DNA of 64,000 bases. Origin: Candidatus Competibacteraceae bacterium (GTDB lineage: Bacteria; Pseudomonadota; Gammaproteobacteria; Competibacterales; Competibacteraceae). The stretch spans positions 2,666,001 through 2,730,000 of the forward strand of contig CP065007.1 in the NCBI GenBank assembly GCA_016699715.1, in the 5' to 3' direction. Below the pieces are notes generated by a model that saw nothing but the letters and a program-made list of their open reading frames with translations, had not been told where the DNA came from and did not search any database. A program made the position numbers and the translations under genes. Below, piece by piece: positions 52,099-60,299 of the stretch (within the stretch, counting starts at the first letter, position 1; each line of letters opens with the position of its first letter).

Positions 52099-53345
52099 GC
52101 CGCCAGCCGCCGTTCCAGCAGGCCACGCGCCACCGCCAGCCCGCTGTTCACTCCGTCCTCGTGGAAGCCGTGGCTCCAGTAGGCGCCGCAATACCAGGTG
52201 CGGTTGACACCGCTGATCTCGTCGCGACGGGCCTGGGCCTTGACCCCGGCCTCGGTGAACACCGGGTGGTGGTAGGTGGCGCGGTAGAGCACGCGCGCCG
52301 GGTCGATGGCCTCGCCGTGGTTGAGCGTGACGCAGAAAGTCTCTGGAGCGTCCAGGCTTTGTAGAAGATTCATGTTGTAGGTAACCGCCACCCGATCTTG
52401 GGGTTGCGCCGGCAAGTGATAGTTCCAGGCCGCCCAGGCCCGCCGTCGGCGCGGCAACAGGCGGGGGTCGGTGTGCAGCACCGCCTCGTTTTCCTGATAG
52501 GGAATCGCGCTCAGGATCTCCCGTTCCAGGCGCGTCGGATCGGCCAGCAGCCGCAGCGCCTGATCGCTGTGCGCGGCGATGATCACCTGATCGAAGCGCT
52601 CCACCGGGCCGCCTCGCGGCTTGACCTGTACGTGCGTCGGGTGGCGGCGCACCCACTCCACCGGGCACTTCAGCCGGATGCGGTCCCGGAACGGCGCGGT
52701 CAGGCGCTCGACGTAGCGGCGCGAGCCGCCCTGGATCACCCGCCACTGGGGCCGGTCGCTGACGCTCAACAGCCCGTGATTCTTGAAGAATTGCACGAAG
52801 AACCGCGCCGGCATCGCGCCCATGACGCCCGCTTCCGCCGACCAGATCGCCGCCGCCATCGGCAGGATGTAGTGCTCGCGAAATTCCCGGCTGTAGTTGC
52901 CCTGCCGCAGGCAGGCGTCCAGGCTGAGGTCATGGCCAGCCTCCAGCAGGGCCGGGGCTTCCCGGTTGAAGCGCAGGATGTCGCGGATCATCCGGTGAAA
53001 CGAGGGCCGAAACAGGTTGCGGCGCTGGGCGAACAGGGTGTTCAGGTTCTCGCCGTTGTACTCCAGCCCGGTGCGCTCGCAGCGCATGCTGAAGCTCATC
53101 GGCGCCGGCCGCGAGGCCACGTCCAATTGATTCAGCAGGTCGATGAAGTGGGGATAGGTCCAGTCGTTGAAGACGATGAAGCCGGTATCGACCGCGTAAT
53201 GCCGGTCTCGGGCCTGAACCTCCACGGTGTGGGTGTGACCGCCGATATAGTCGTTGGCTTCGAAGATCGTGAGCGGGTGTTCGCGGTGCAGTTGCCAGGC
53301 GGCGGTCAGACCGCTGATGCCGGTGCCGATGATGGCGGTTTTCAT
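52095..53345 (-). CDS. FAD-dependent amine oxidase-like protein (NAD(P)-binding)
   Basis: 416 residues. The dinucleotide-binding start is MKTAIIGTGISGLTAAWQL (GxGxxG), followed by the second motif FEANDYIGGHTHTVEV near 33; WRVIQGGSRRYVERLTAPF near 210 and a C-terminal FAD motif (RTWYCGAYWSHGFHEDGVNSG near 380) complete the amine oxidase fold. These proteins pair with DUF1365 and Cfa in lipid clusters, some linked to furan or methylated fatty acids in response to light or singlet oxygen. Which reaction applies here is not shown by sequence. Confidence 0.9.
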   Translation of the reverse strand: MKTAIIGTGISGLTAAWQLHREHPLTIFEANDYIGGHTHTVEVQARDRHYAVDTGFIVFNDWTYPHFIDLLNQLDVASRPAPMSFSMRCERTGLEYNGENLNTLFAQRRNLFRPSFHRMIRDILRFNREAPALLEAGHDLSLDACLRQGNYSREFREHYILPMAAAIWSAEAGVMGAMPARFFVQFFKNHGLLSVSDRPQWRVIQGGSRRYVERLTAPFRDRIRLKCPVEWVRRHPTHVQVKPRGGPVERFDQVIIAAHSDQALRLLADPTRLEREILSAIPYQENEAVLHTDPRLLPRRRRAWAAWNYHLPAQPQDRVAVTYNMNLLQSLDAPETFCVTLNHGEAIDPARVLYRATYHHPVFTEAGVKAQARRDEISGVNRTWYCGAYWSHGFHEDGVNSGLAVARGLLERRLAA

Positions 53346-53359
53346 GATGCTTCTCCCTC

Positions 53360-53782
53360 TTACAGACGGTTTTTGATGGCGCGGACGATACCGCCCAACA
53401 CCGGCACCCGTTCGTAGATGAATTCGCCCATATCGAAGTAGTCGCGGTGGTAACTGACCCGGCCGTCGTCGAGAAACCGCAGATGGCTCACCCCGCGCAG
53501 TTCCAGCATCTCGCCGGAGCGGAAGCGGGCGTGCTGGAATCGCATCAGCCATACCAGCATGCCCTGTTGGCCCTCGATCACTTCGGCATCGAATTCGAAC
53601 TGACAGGACAGCACCCCCTCGTACAACCGGCCGTAGTAATCCCGCAGCGCCGGCAATCCCTCCAGTACGTGCACCGGGTCGCGGAATTGCACGTCCGGGG
53701 TGTAGATCTGCTCCAGCAGGTGCAGACGGTCCTTATTCAACTGCTTGAATAAGGTCTTGAAGTGATCCAGCGGTCTCGACAC
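53360..53782 (-). CDS. NTF2-like (SnoaL-type) protein
   Basis: 140 residues with the cone-shaped fold signature of the nuclear-transport-factor-2 family: LHLLEQIYTPDVQFRDPVH near residue 20, LRDYYGRLYEGVLSC near 46 and FLDDGRVSYHRDYFDMGEF near 102. It begins the minus-strand lipid operon; the FAD gene starts 14 bp after it. In similar clusters the small NTF2 protein is always first, perhaps binding a lipid substrate. Transcription should start from the region 53783-53870. Confidence 0.83.
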   Translation of the reverse strand: MSRPLDHFKTLFKQLNKDRLHLLEQIYTPDVQFRDPVHVLEGLPALRDYYGRLYEGVLSCQFEFDAEVIEGQQGMLVWLMRFQHARFRSGEMLELRGVSHLRFLDDGRVSYHRDYFDMGEFIYERVPVLGGIVRAIKNRL

Positions 53783-53809
53783 GGGACGGGCCTCCGAGGC
53801 ACGAAAAGC

Positions 53810-53860
53810 TTGTCTAAATTATTTAGACAATATTTGTACATTATTGCTAATATTTGTACA
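53810..53860 (-). promoter_or_regulatory. Operator-like repeat region upstream of the lipid operon
   Basis: This AT-rich patch in GC-rich surroundings holds a near-perfect palindrome TTGTCTAAATTATTTAGACAA (53810-53830, described in two halves TTGTCTAAAT and ATTTAGACAA) and two exact 12-bp direct repeats AATATTTGTACA (53829-53840 and 53849-53860). The core TNNACA occurs at 53824-53829 and 53835-53840, 11 bp apart, the phasing and motif reported for CarH/LitR-type MerR regulators, which respond to light through B12. The regulator gene is not in the window, so this is inference. Confidence 0.55.
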
Positions 53861-53871
53861 AGCCCTATTCA

Positions 53872-54246
53872 AACTCTTCGGGGGCAGCGGTGCCGGTGTC
53901 GTCGGTGGTGACGCGGATCGGAGTGGCCAATCATGAGGCCATCGCCGCCGCCAAGGCGGGGGTGGAAGGGCTGCTGCGTTCGGCGGCGGCGACTTATGCG
54001 TCCGCGCGCATCCGGGTCAACGCCGTGGCGCCGGGCATCATGGATACGCCGGCGGTGGCGTGGATCATCGGCGGCGACGCCAGCCGCGCCGAGGCGGCCC
54101 GGCGGTAGCCATTGCCCGGCATCGGCAACCCGGCCGATCTGGCGCGGCTGATGGATGGGCTGTTGTCCGACCGGGCCGGCTGGATCACCGGTCAGGCGTG
54201 GGCGATGGATGAGGGATTTTCCAGCATCCGGCCGCTGCTAAAGTAG
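53872..54246 (+). pseudogene. C-terminal remnant of a short-chain dehydrogenase
   Basis: The frame reads AVPVSSVVTRIGVANHEAIA, then GVEGLLRSAAATYASARIRV and NAVAPGIMDTPAV, the C-terminal half of an SDR (the VNAVAPG motif). A TAG at 54106-54108 replaces a sense codon, after which the frame resumes with PLPGIGNPADLARLMDG and ends at 54244-54246. The Rossmann start and the active-site Tyr region are missing. It probably was another gene of this cluster that was truncated by deletion. Confidence 0.72.
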
Positions 54247-54249
54247 GCA

Positions 54250-54984
54250 TTACAGGTTGCTGTTGATCACCAGCATCGCGCCGGTCATACAACCGGATTC
54301 ACTCGGATCGCACAGGAAAGCGATCACCTTGGCCACATCGGCGGGACCGGTGTGGGTACGCAGATGCGGCGCGGCCCGGCGCAGCATGGTGGTATCCACC
54401 GCGCCCGGCGCCACGCCGTTGACCCGGATATTGCGCGCCCGGCCTTCCGCCGCCAGCGCTTCGGTCAGACCGGTCAGGGCGAACTTGCTGACGGTGTAGG
54501 CGGCGTAGCCGGGAAACTTCTCGGTACCCGATACTCCACCCAGCGAAGACACATTGACGATGGCGCCGCCCTGCTCGCTCATCAGCCGAAACGCCTGCCG
54601 CGCGCACAGTGCCGCGCCGCGCAGGTTGACCGCCATCACCTGATCCCAGTCCGCCATCGCCATCTCGGCGAAGGGACCACTCAGCAGGACGGCGGCGTTA
54701 TTGACCAGAATGTCCAGCCGGCCGAACGCGGCGGCGATGCCGGCGAACGCGGCATCCACCTCGGCCTCGTCGGCGACATCCAGCTTGATGGCGGAAGCGC
54801 TCAGACCGGTGGTTTGAATCTCGGCCACCGTGGCGTTCAGTTCCGGCTCGGTGCGGCTGGCGACGATGACGTGAGCCCCCCGGCTCGCCAGCGCTTGCGC
54901 CGTCGCCGCGCCGATCCCGCGCCCGCCGCCGGTGATGAAGGCCACCTGGTTGCGCAGGGACAATGAAGTAGTTGCAATGCTCAT
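54250..54984 (-). CDS. SDR family oxidoreductase
   Basis: 244 residues from the ATG at 54984. The cofactor motif is FITGGGRGIGAATAQAL near residue 16, followed by VASRTEPE (Arg suggesting NADP preference); NNAAVL near 88, the catalytic Ser in VNVSSLGGVSG near 138 and YxxxK as YTVSK near 158. The family reduces carbonyls, alcohols or pterins. It starts 14 bp after the PTPS-like gene and is the last of the three-gene operon, so a pteridine or sugar substrate is conceivable. Confidence 0.88.
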   Translation of the reverse strand: MSIATTSLSLRNQVAFITGGGRGIGAATAQALASRGAHVIVASRTEPELNATVAEIQTTGLSASAIKLDVADEAEVDAAFAGIAAAFGRLDILVNNAAVLLSGPFAEMAMADWDQVMAVNLRGAALCARQAFRLMSEQGGAIVNVSSLGGVSGTEKFPGYAAYTVSKFALTGLTEALAAEGRARNIRVNGVAPGAVDTTMLRRAAPHLRTHTGPADVAKVIAFLCDPSESGCMTGAMLVINSNL

Positions 54985-54998
54985 GACAGTCTCCCGCT

Positions 54999-55526
54999 TC
55001 AGCAACCGAACCGGATCGCGTAAGTGGCCCCCTGGCCGCGCGATTCGTCGATCCGCAGGCCAGCGGCGACGACCCGTTCCCGCCAGGGCACCGAACGGTC
55101 GCGGGTCAGCTCGACCCAGAAGCACTCGAACAGCGCCCGGGCCAGGTTCTCGGCGGTCACGTTGTCCATATCCAGCACCGCCACCTCGTCGGCGGGCAGC
55201 ACGTAGCGCTTGCCGCACAGCCGGCAGGCATACTCGCCTTCGGCGGCGGGCAAGGGCTCCAGCCAGGGATTGTCGCCGGCGATCAGCACCTTTTCGTCCC
55301 ACTGGTCGCAAACGGTTCGCAGTGCTTTTTTGAAGACTTCGTAGCTGAGCATCCGCGCCAGCACCGGGGGATCTTTCAGTTCAACCGTCAGTTCCACCTG
55401 ATAATTGTGACCGTGCAGACCTTCCTTGCGGCCGTCCGGGAACACGGTCATGTGCGCCGCGGAAAATTTGAGGTTGTCCTTGCGGATATGGATCGTCCAG
55501 CTCCGCTGTCCATCCTGTCCGATCAT
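54999..55526 (-). CDS. 6-pyruvoyl-tetrahydropterin synthase family protein (QueD/PTPS-III-like)
   Basis: 175 residues from the ATG at 55526. The zinc-binding His residues appear as SAAHMTVFPDG near 23 and HGHNY near 38; the C-terminal acidic residue in VTAENLARALFECFW near 130 matches PTPS-III/QueD. The Cys that normally precedes HGH is absent; Glu occupies EGLHGH, the ExxHGH pattern of PTPS-III enzymes, which act in folate-type pterin synthesis. An insertion with CRLCGKRYVLP near 105 adds a CxxC. It overlaps the glycosyltransferase by 4 bp. Confidence 0.82.
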   Translation of the reverse strand: MIGQDGQRSWTIHIRKDNLKFSAAHMTVFPDGRKEGLHGHNYQVELTVELKDPPVLARMLSYEVFKKALRTVCDQWDEKVLIAGDNPWLEPLPAAEGEYACRLCGKRYVLPADEVAVLDMDNVTAENLARALFECFWVELTRDRSVPWRERVVAAGLRIDESRGQGATYAIRFGC

Positions 55527-56608
55527 GCTGTTGCTCCGGTTGGGTCGATCGGGGCCGCCGTCAGGGCGCGCAACCAGTCCGCCAGTGCCGCGCCGTAATG
55601 CGCCAGGGTATAATGGCTTTCCACCAGCGCCCGGCACGCGGCCCGGTCCAGGCGCTCGACCCGCTCCACCGCCGCGCACAGCCCATCCAGATCGTCCGGT
55701 GGCGCCAGCCAGCCGGTTTCCCCATCGCGGACGTATTCCTGAATGCCGCCGCGCCGGTACGCGATGACCGGCGTGCCGCAGGCCAGCGCTTCGATGCCGA
55801 CGATGCCGAACGCTTCCAGCCATTTCGGCGTCATCAGCAGCGCCCGGAAATCGCACACCGTCTCGGCCAGGGCCGGCATGTTCAGGAATCCGCCGTAGTG
55901 GACGGGAGCGCCGGGGTAACGGCGATTCAAGTCTTCCCAGTATGCCGGTTCTTGCATGACGCCGAACACCGTGACCGCTTGGCCGGCGCGAACGGCGAAG
56001 GCGAATACATCGTCCAGCCCCTTTTCCGGCGCGATGCGTCCCAGCCAGCACAGTGCGCGGCTGGGGCGGGCGTTGTAGCGGTAGCGGGCCAGATCCAGGC
56101 CTGGTGGGATCAGCCGGCCCGAATCCCCCAGGCCGAAACTGGCGACTTGCGCCGCGCTCAGCCAGGCGAGCCGTTCCGGCCACCGGCGGACGATGCGGTG
56201 GATTTCCCGGTTCAGCGAGCGGTTCAAGGAGCCCATGCTGACCAATGTGCCTAGCGGGCAGGGCAACAGGCCGCTCACGAACAGGGGCAACCAGTCGTAG
56301 GAAAAGTTCAGGATGACATCGTCCGGGCGAAGTCGTGCCCCCAGTTCGCGCAGCGCGGCGGCCAGAAATCCATCGGCGTCGATGATTGGTGGGTCGTCGT
56401 AGTCTCGCCCCACGGCGGTCGGCGCCAACCGGCCGGGCAGGGTACGCAGCTTCGGCACGTCGGCCACGGAACCGGCCGGCGCGATCACCCACGCATCGTG
56501 ACCAAGGTCATTCAGTTGGCGGGCGGCGGTGACGATCATGTGTTCCACGCCGCCACCCAAGCCGGAACCCAGCGGCGCGACCGCCGTCGAGAGCAAATGG
56601 ACGCGCAC
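55523..56608 (-). CDS. GT4 family glycosyltransferase
   Basis: 361 residues. The acceptor-side start is GSGLGGGVEHMIVTAARQL near 14, and the donor domain has CWLGRIAPEKGLDDVFAF near 190 and the EX7E motif EAFGIVGIEALACGTPVIAY near 268, then GGIQEYVRDGETGWLAPPDD. It should transfer a nucleotide-activated hexose. Linkage by ATGA overlap to a PTPS gene and to an SDR raises the possibility that a pterin is glycosylated, as in cyanobacterial glucosyl-biopterin synthesis; the sequence alone does not prove it. Confidence 0.9.
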   Translation of the reverse strand: MRVHLLSTAVAPLGSGLGGGVEHMIVTAARQLNDLGHDAWVIAPAGSVADVPKLRTLPGRLAPTAVGRDYDDPPIIDADGFLAAALRELGARLRPDDVILNFSYDWLPLFVSGLLPCPLGTLVSMGSLNRSLNREIHRIVRRWPERLAWLSAAQVASFGLGDSGRLIPPGLDLARYRYNARPSRALCWLGRIAPEKGLDDVFAFAVRAGQAVTVFGVMQEPAYWEDLNRRYPGAPVHYGGFLNMPALAETVCDFRALLMTPKWLEAFGIVGIEALACGTPVIAYRRGGIQEYVRDGETGWLAPPDDLDGLCAAVERVERLDRAACRALVESHYTLAHYGAALADWLRALTAAPIDPTGATA

Positions 56609-56882
56609 GCTTTCTCCCGTTCGTTGCAGTCTGTTTTACCAGTGTAGCCGGTGGCGATGTCCGGCGGCTCGCGCTTCCGATGGGTTGGGGCGAAGGCCGG
56701 AGAGGCCGGTGAACGAGCGATCGAGCGGGCAGTCTGTGTGGATAACAGGTATCAGCGAGAGTGGATTGAAGTGTGGACAAGCAAATCCGGTCTGGCCGGA
56801 TGGCTGGTGCTGGCGCCGGCTGATGCCCTTTCGGCGCTGCGGATGGACTGGACCGGTTGTTCGAGCCGGCGGAGGAGGAAGA

Positions 56883-57530
56883 GTGAGATTTAAGATCGTG
56901 CTGGGCGCGGCGCTGCTGGCGGTGGTCATCGGGGCGGGCGCGGCGGATGAGGCGCGGGTGGTCGGCCGTTTTTCCACCGATGACCTAAGCGGTTGGCAAA
57001 CCAAATCCTTCCAGGGCGAAACCCGCTACACCTTTGACGGGAAGAGCGGCCAGCGCGCGCTGTTCGCCGACAGCCGGGGCGGGGCTTCGGGGTTGTACCG
57101 GGAAATCCGGGTGGACTTGAAACGCACGCCCTTTTTAAATTGGTCGTGGCGAGTGGATCGGGTACTGGAAGGGGTGGACGAGCGTGGCAAGGCCGGCGAC
57201 GATTATCCGGCGCGAGTGTATGTGGTGGTATCCGGCGGCTTGGCGTTCTGGAAGACTCGCTCGCTGGTGTATGTCTGGGCCAGCGGCCAGCCAATGGGCG
57301 CGACCTGGAACAATGCCTATACCAGCAACGCCCGGGTGATGGCCTTGCGTTCGGGCATGCGGGACGCCGGCCGCTGGGTTAGCGAGAAGCGCGATATCCG
57401 CGCCGATTTCCAGCAACTGTTCGGCGAGGAGATCGACGCCATCGATGCCGTGGCGCTGATGACCGACACCGATAACAGCGGTCAAAGCGCCACGGCCTGG
57501 TACGGGGATATTGTCTTCACGGCGCGGTAG
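56883..57530 (+). CDS. DUF3047 family exported protein
   Basis: 215 residues from the GTG at 56883, preceded by GGAGGAGGAAG. A signal peptide (about residues 1-22, LLAVVIGAGAADE) directs it to the periplasm. The DUF3047 pattern is clear: FSTDDLSGWQTKSFQGETRY, FLNWSWRVDRVLEGVDERGK, DYPARVYVVVSGGLAFWKTR, and MTDTDNSGQSATAWYGDI at the end. Possibly a jelly-roll fold; function unknown. It diverges from the glycosyltransferase across 274 bp that show nothing recognisable. Confidence 0.86.
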   Translation: MRFKIVLGAALLAVVIGAGAADEARVVGRFSTDDLSGWQTKSFQGETRYTFDGKSGQRALFADSRGGASGLYREIRVDLKRTPFLNWSWRVDRVLEGVDERGKAGDDYPARVYVVVSGGLAFWKTRSLVYVWASGQPMGATWNNAYTSNARVMALRSGMRDAGRWVSEKRDIRADFQQLFGEEIDAIDAVALMTDTDNSGQSATAWYGDIVFTAR

Positions 57531-57772
57531 GTCGGGTCAGATCAAGCGATTGAGGAGAAATCTGACGCCGAGGGTTACGCAAGACTCTCGGAAGTTCGTC
57601 GTTCATTTGGTCCAGACCATTCTGGCAATGCTCCGCTCCCTACGGTGCGATGATATGCCAGTGGGATGATCGACCATGCCGAGAGTCGCAAAACTGTTCC
57701 TGTAGTGAAGCGAACCAAGGTCACTTATTATGCTTTCCAGACCCGCCCACTCGAAAACCGGAGTTCCGCGCC

Positions 57773-57985
57773 ATGAGTACTCCCACTTCTATTGAACATC
57801 GTCCCAAAGAGCCTCGCGATTTGAGGAATGGCATGACCCGAGTCCCGCGAGCGGCACAAGCCCGATTGCTCCTGCATGATCAGGAAGCCGACCCACCATT
57901 CATGGACGCGCTGCGTGAGGTGTTGCCGGACGAGGCTGACCGCCTGGCATATCTGAACCATTTGGCTTGGCAGGCGCGGACCTGA
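57773..57985 (+). CDS. Small hypothetical protein
   Basis: 70 residues from the ATG at 57773, with GGAG about eleven bases upstream. Charged and helical, including PFMDALREVLPDEADRLAYL; it has no motif I know. The short length and the gene-poor surroundings make it uncertain. It could be real, given its reasonable codon composition, or chance. Confidence 0.35.
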   Translation: MSTPTSIEHRPKEPRDLRNGMTRVPRAAQARLLLHDQEADPPFMDALREVLPDEADRLAYLNHLAWQART

Positions 57986-58696
57986 CTCCGAGCCACCGCA
58001 TTCGACGATCCCTTGGACCCATGCGTCAGCCGATCGTGGTTTTCACCCTTTGGCATTGACCGTGTCACCACCGCCGGCGAAAGCGCCGGCCCCAGAACCG
58101 CGATCGGGACCTCGGCGGCGAATGGCGAATCCAGAAGACGCTTTCTTTATCCGACGGTTCGCACGGCGTCAGGAGCTGTGCTGGACGGTCGATCAGTACT
58201 GGTCGCTCAAGGCAGTCATCGAGCGCTTGCGGGACGAACAGCGGAGGCCATCGGACCTCCGCTGGTTGTGGCGAGGATGCTGGCCTTAGCCGATCTGCAC
58301 CGTCAACCGCTCGTAGTGATCGACCTTGGTCTGGGTACGCGGGTACTTCTTGTGCGCAAAGCATATAAAATTTTACTTATTGAATTTAATGAAATAAATT
58401 TCATAAGAAGAACTGATGATCGCCCGGCATGCCCGGACGCGGGTCGCGGCGGATTCGCCGCGCTAACCCGCCGCGGATTGGGATCGGAAAATCGTTTGTG
58501 AGCCAAAATTTTGGCTGTGAAATCCCCGCTGTGGGACCACGGCACCTATGATTGTCTACTGGGTGTACCGGAACGACACTCGCCGGAGGAGTGGGAGCAG
58601 TCGCCACGGTCAATGGAATCCTCTTGCTCTTGACGGCGGCAACGGAACTCTGCCACCGATTCGAAAGATGACTCTAGACTTACAACCGAGGAGAGA
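57986..58696. other. 711-bp gene-poor stretch with a perfect palindrome
   Basis: No convincing gene. A 55-codon frame (58122-58289, with AFFIRRFARRQELCWTVDQY) is possible but has no ribosome binding site. 58355-58412 is strikingly AT-rich for this genome. At 58501-58516 stands a perfect 16-bp palindrome AGCCAAAATTTTGGCT, perhaps an operator or a structural site. Confidence 0.5.
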
Positions 58697-59209
58697 ATGA
58701 AAATGAAGCTCTTTCGTATTTGCAGTACGGCGTTGGTGTTGTTGCTGGGCACCGTCATCGCTTACGCCCAAGGATTTCAGAATGAAAGTTTTACGCCGGG
58801 CGCCGGCAAACCGGAATTGCAGTACCACATACTCGTGCCGGAAGGCATCACCATCACCAACAAGCAAGGCGAGGTGTTCAAGGCAGGTCAAATCATCATG
58901 GTGCCCGGCGCCAACGTTACAATCCTGGAGTCGGCTTACGTCAAGGAGCACATGCAGGACCCTGCATTTCAATCCAGTTTTGTCAACGAGAAACAGTTTG
59001 TCGGCATGCCCGAGGAAAAGGTACAGGATTACGCGATCGTCTCGGTGAAAGTGCGCGAAGGCGTCACCATCGAGGGTTTTGGCAAGACCATCGAAGGTCC
59101 CTCGTCGGTGACGCTGATCGCCAAAAAGGCGGAAATGGAAGCCATGCCCGATAGCACCCCCGCTGAATCGTGGGACACCATGGGCGGATTGGGTGGTTGG
59201 AACAAGTAA
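58697..59209 (+). CDS. Exported protein of unknown function
   Basis: 170 residues with a signal peptide (LFRICSTALVLLLGTVIAYA-QG, cut near residue 25). The mature part repeats hydrophobic beta-strand patterns (YHILVPEGITITNKQGEVFK, AGQIIMVPGANVTILESAYV, VQDYAIVSVKVREGVTIEGF), suggesting a beta-rich fold with FecR-like flavour; I cannot assign it. A purine-rich GAGGAGAGAA precedes the ATG. It is followed after 106 bp by another exported protein, and the two may form an operon. Confidence 0.75.
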   Translation: MKMKLFRICSTALVLLLGTVIAYAQGFQNESFTPGAGKPELQYHILVPEGITITNKQGEVFKAGQIIMVPGANVTILESAYVKEHMQDPAFQSSFVNEKQFVGMPEEKVQDYAIVSVKVREGVTIEGFGKTIEGPSSVTLIAKKAEMEAMPDSTPAESWDTMGGLGGWNK

Positions 59210-59315
59210 TCATTTGCCAACCGCGAGTTTTGATGTCGCAACCGCCCAGTCGGGCGAGCACGTAGTGCTTCGATCCGACTGGGATTACTCTGGAAATCCA
59301 GAAAGGAAAAATCTG

Positions 59316-59765
59316 ATGATGAATATTCGCAAAATAACCGGCCCCGTCCTGCTGGCCACCACGCTGTTGATGGGTAGTCTGGCATTGGCGGCGGATGCCA
59401 AGAAGCCGTCCGGAACGGTCGCGATCGACGAGACCCAGTTCGCCTTCATTCTGGGCGGCAGTGTCGGTGGCGGTCAGTTGATGTTCGAAGACCAGAAATA
59501 TCCGTTTAAGGTCGGTGGCCTGACGGTGGGCGCCAATGTGGGTGTGTCGAAGATGAGCGCCGCCGGCGAAGTTTACGATTTGACGGATATCTCCAAATTC
59601 CCGGGGACTTACACCAAGCTGGACGCCAGCATCGCGCTGGGCGGTGGCGTGGGCGGCTTGCGACTCAAGAACGAGAACGGGGTGATCATGCGGCTGGAGT
59701 CGCGAACCCAGGGTTTGCAGTTGAACGTGGGATCGGCCAGCGGCATCAAGGTCACGATGGAATAG
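59316..59765 (+). CDS. Exported protein, possibly EipA/DUF1134-like
   Basis: 149 residues from ATG ATG at 59316 with AAAGGA upstream. A signal peptide ends ALAADA near residue 28. The mature part has glycine-rich beta patterns: ETQFAFILGGSVGGGQLMFE, KVGGLTVGANVGVSKMSAAG, ASIALGGGVGGLRLKNENGV, and a C-terminal LNVGSASGIKV. The repeated GGxVGG and N-V-G motifs resemble the EipA (DUF1134) envelope-integrity family, but I am not sure. It lies downstream of another exported protein and probably shares its expression. Confidence 0.7.
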   Translation: MMNIRKITGPVLLATTLLMGSLALAADAKKPSGTVAIDETQFAFILGGSVGGGQLMFEDQKYPFKVGGLTVGANVGVSKMSAAGEVYDLTDISKFPGTYTKLDASIALGGGVGGLRLKNENGVIMRLESRTQGLQLNVGSASGIKVTME

Positions 59766-60299
59766 GCAGTCCACCGCCGGACAGAGGTTGCCTCGCCGCC
59801 AGCATGGAGCGGCGACCCCTGTTTGGCACCGCCGCTGATGACCGAAGGCGGCATGATGTTCGCCACGAGCGACCACGGTACGATGAAAGTATTGCGCTGA
59901 CCGCGCGTCGAGCCGCTCTCGAAGGAAAACGACCGTGGCGTTTCGTCTTCTGTAGTCCATTTTTTCCGGCGGCGGCCAGCCCGGAAAATTCGACAAGGAC
60001 TTGATGCCGAGAGGCATCGAACGGGTAGTGGACGGCACCGATCGCCCGAAAGTTTGCGGGAGATCCTGAGTTTCAGCGACGCCACCCGCAACTCTCTCAA
60101 ACACGCGCCCGTCCCCCTGCCGGCGGAACTAGTCGCCGCTACCCTGAGCGAGCCGGAAACATACCTGAAGCTGGAGCCGGTCTCGTTCACCCTGGACCAC
60201 AGCAACACCAAAGTCCCCGCCGACGCGCCGTCCGGTAGCGGTATTTGTTGAATTTTTTCCAACCCAGTCAAATGGCGCCGTTTTTCAGGCGGATTTTCC
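59766..60299. other. 534-bp stretch without a supported gene
   Basis: Only short frames occur. One (59822-59900) reads APPLMTEGGMMFATSDHGTM and stops, and another (60054-60251, ending DAPSGSGIC) has no recognisable motif or ribosome binding site. Either may be the debris of genes; no repeats or hairpins stand out. Confidence 0.4.

Noticed and set aside
58122..58289. 55-codon frame in the gene-poor stretch
   Set aside because: Plausible composition but no ribosome binding site and no partner; mentioned only in the interval description.
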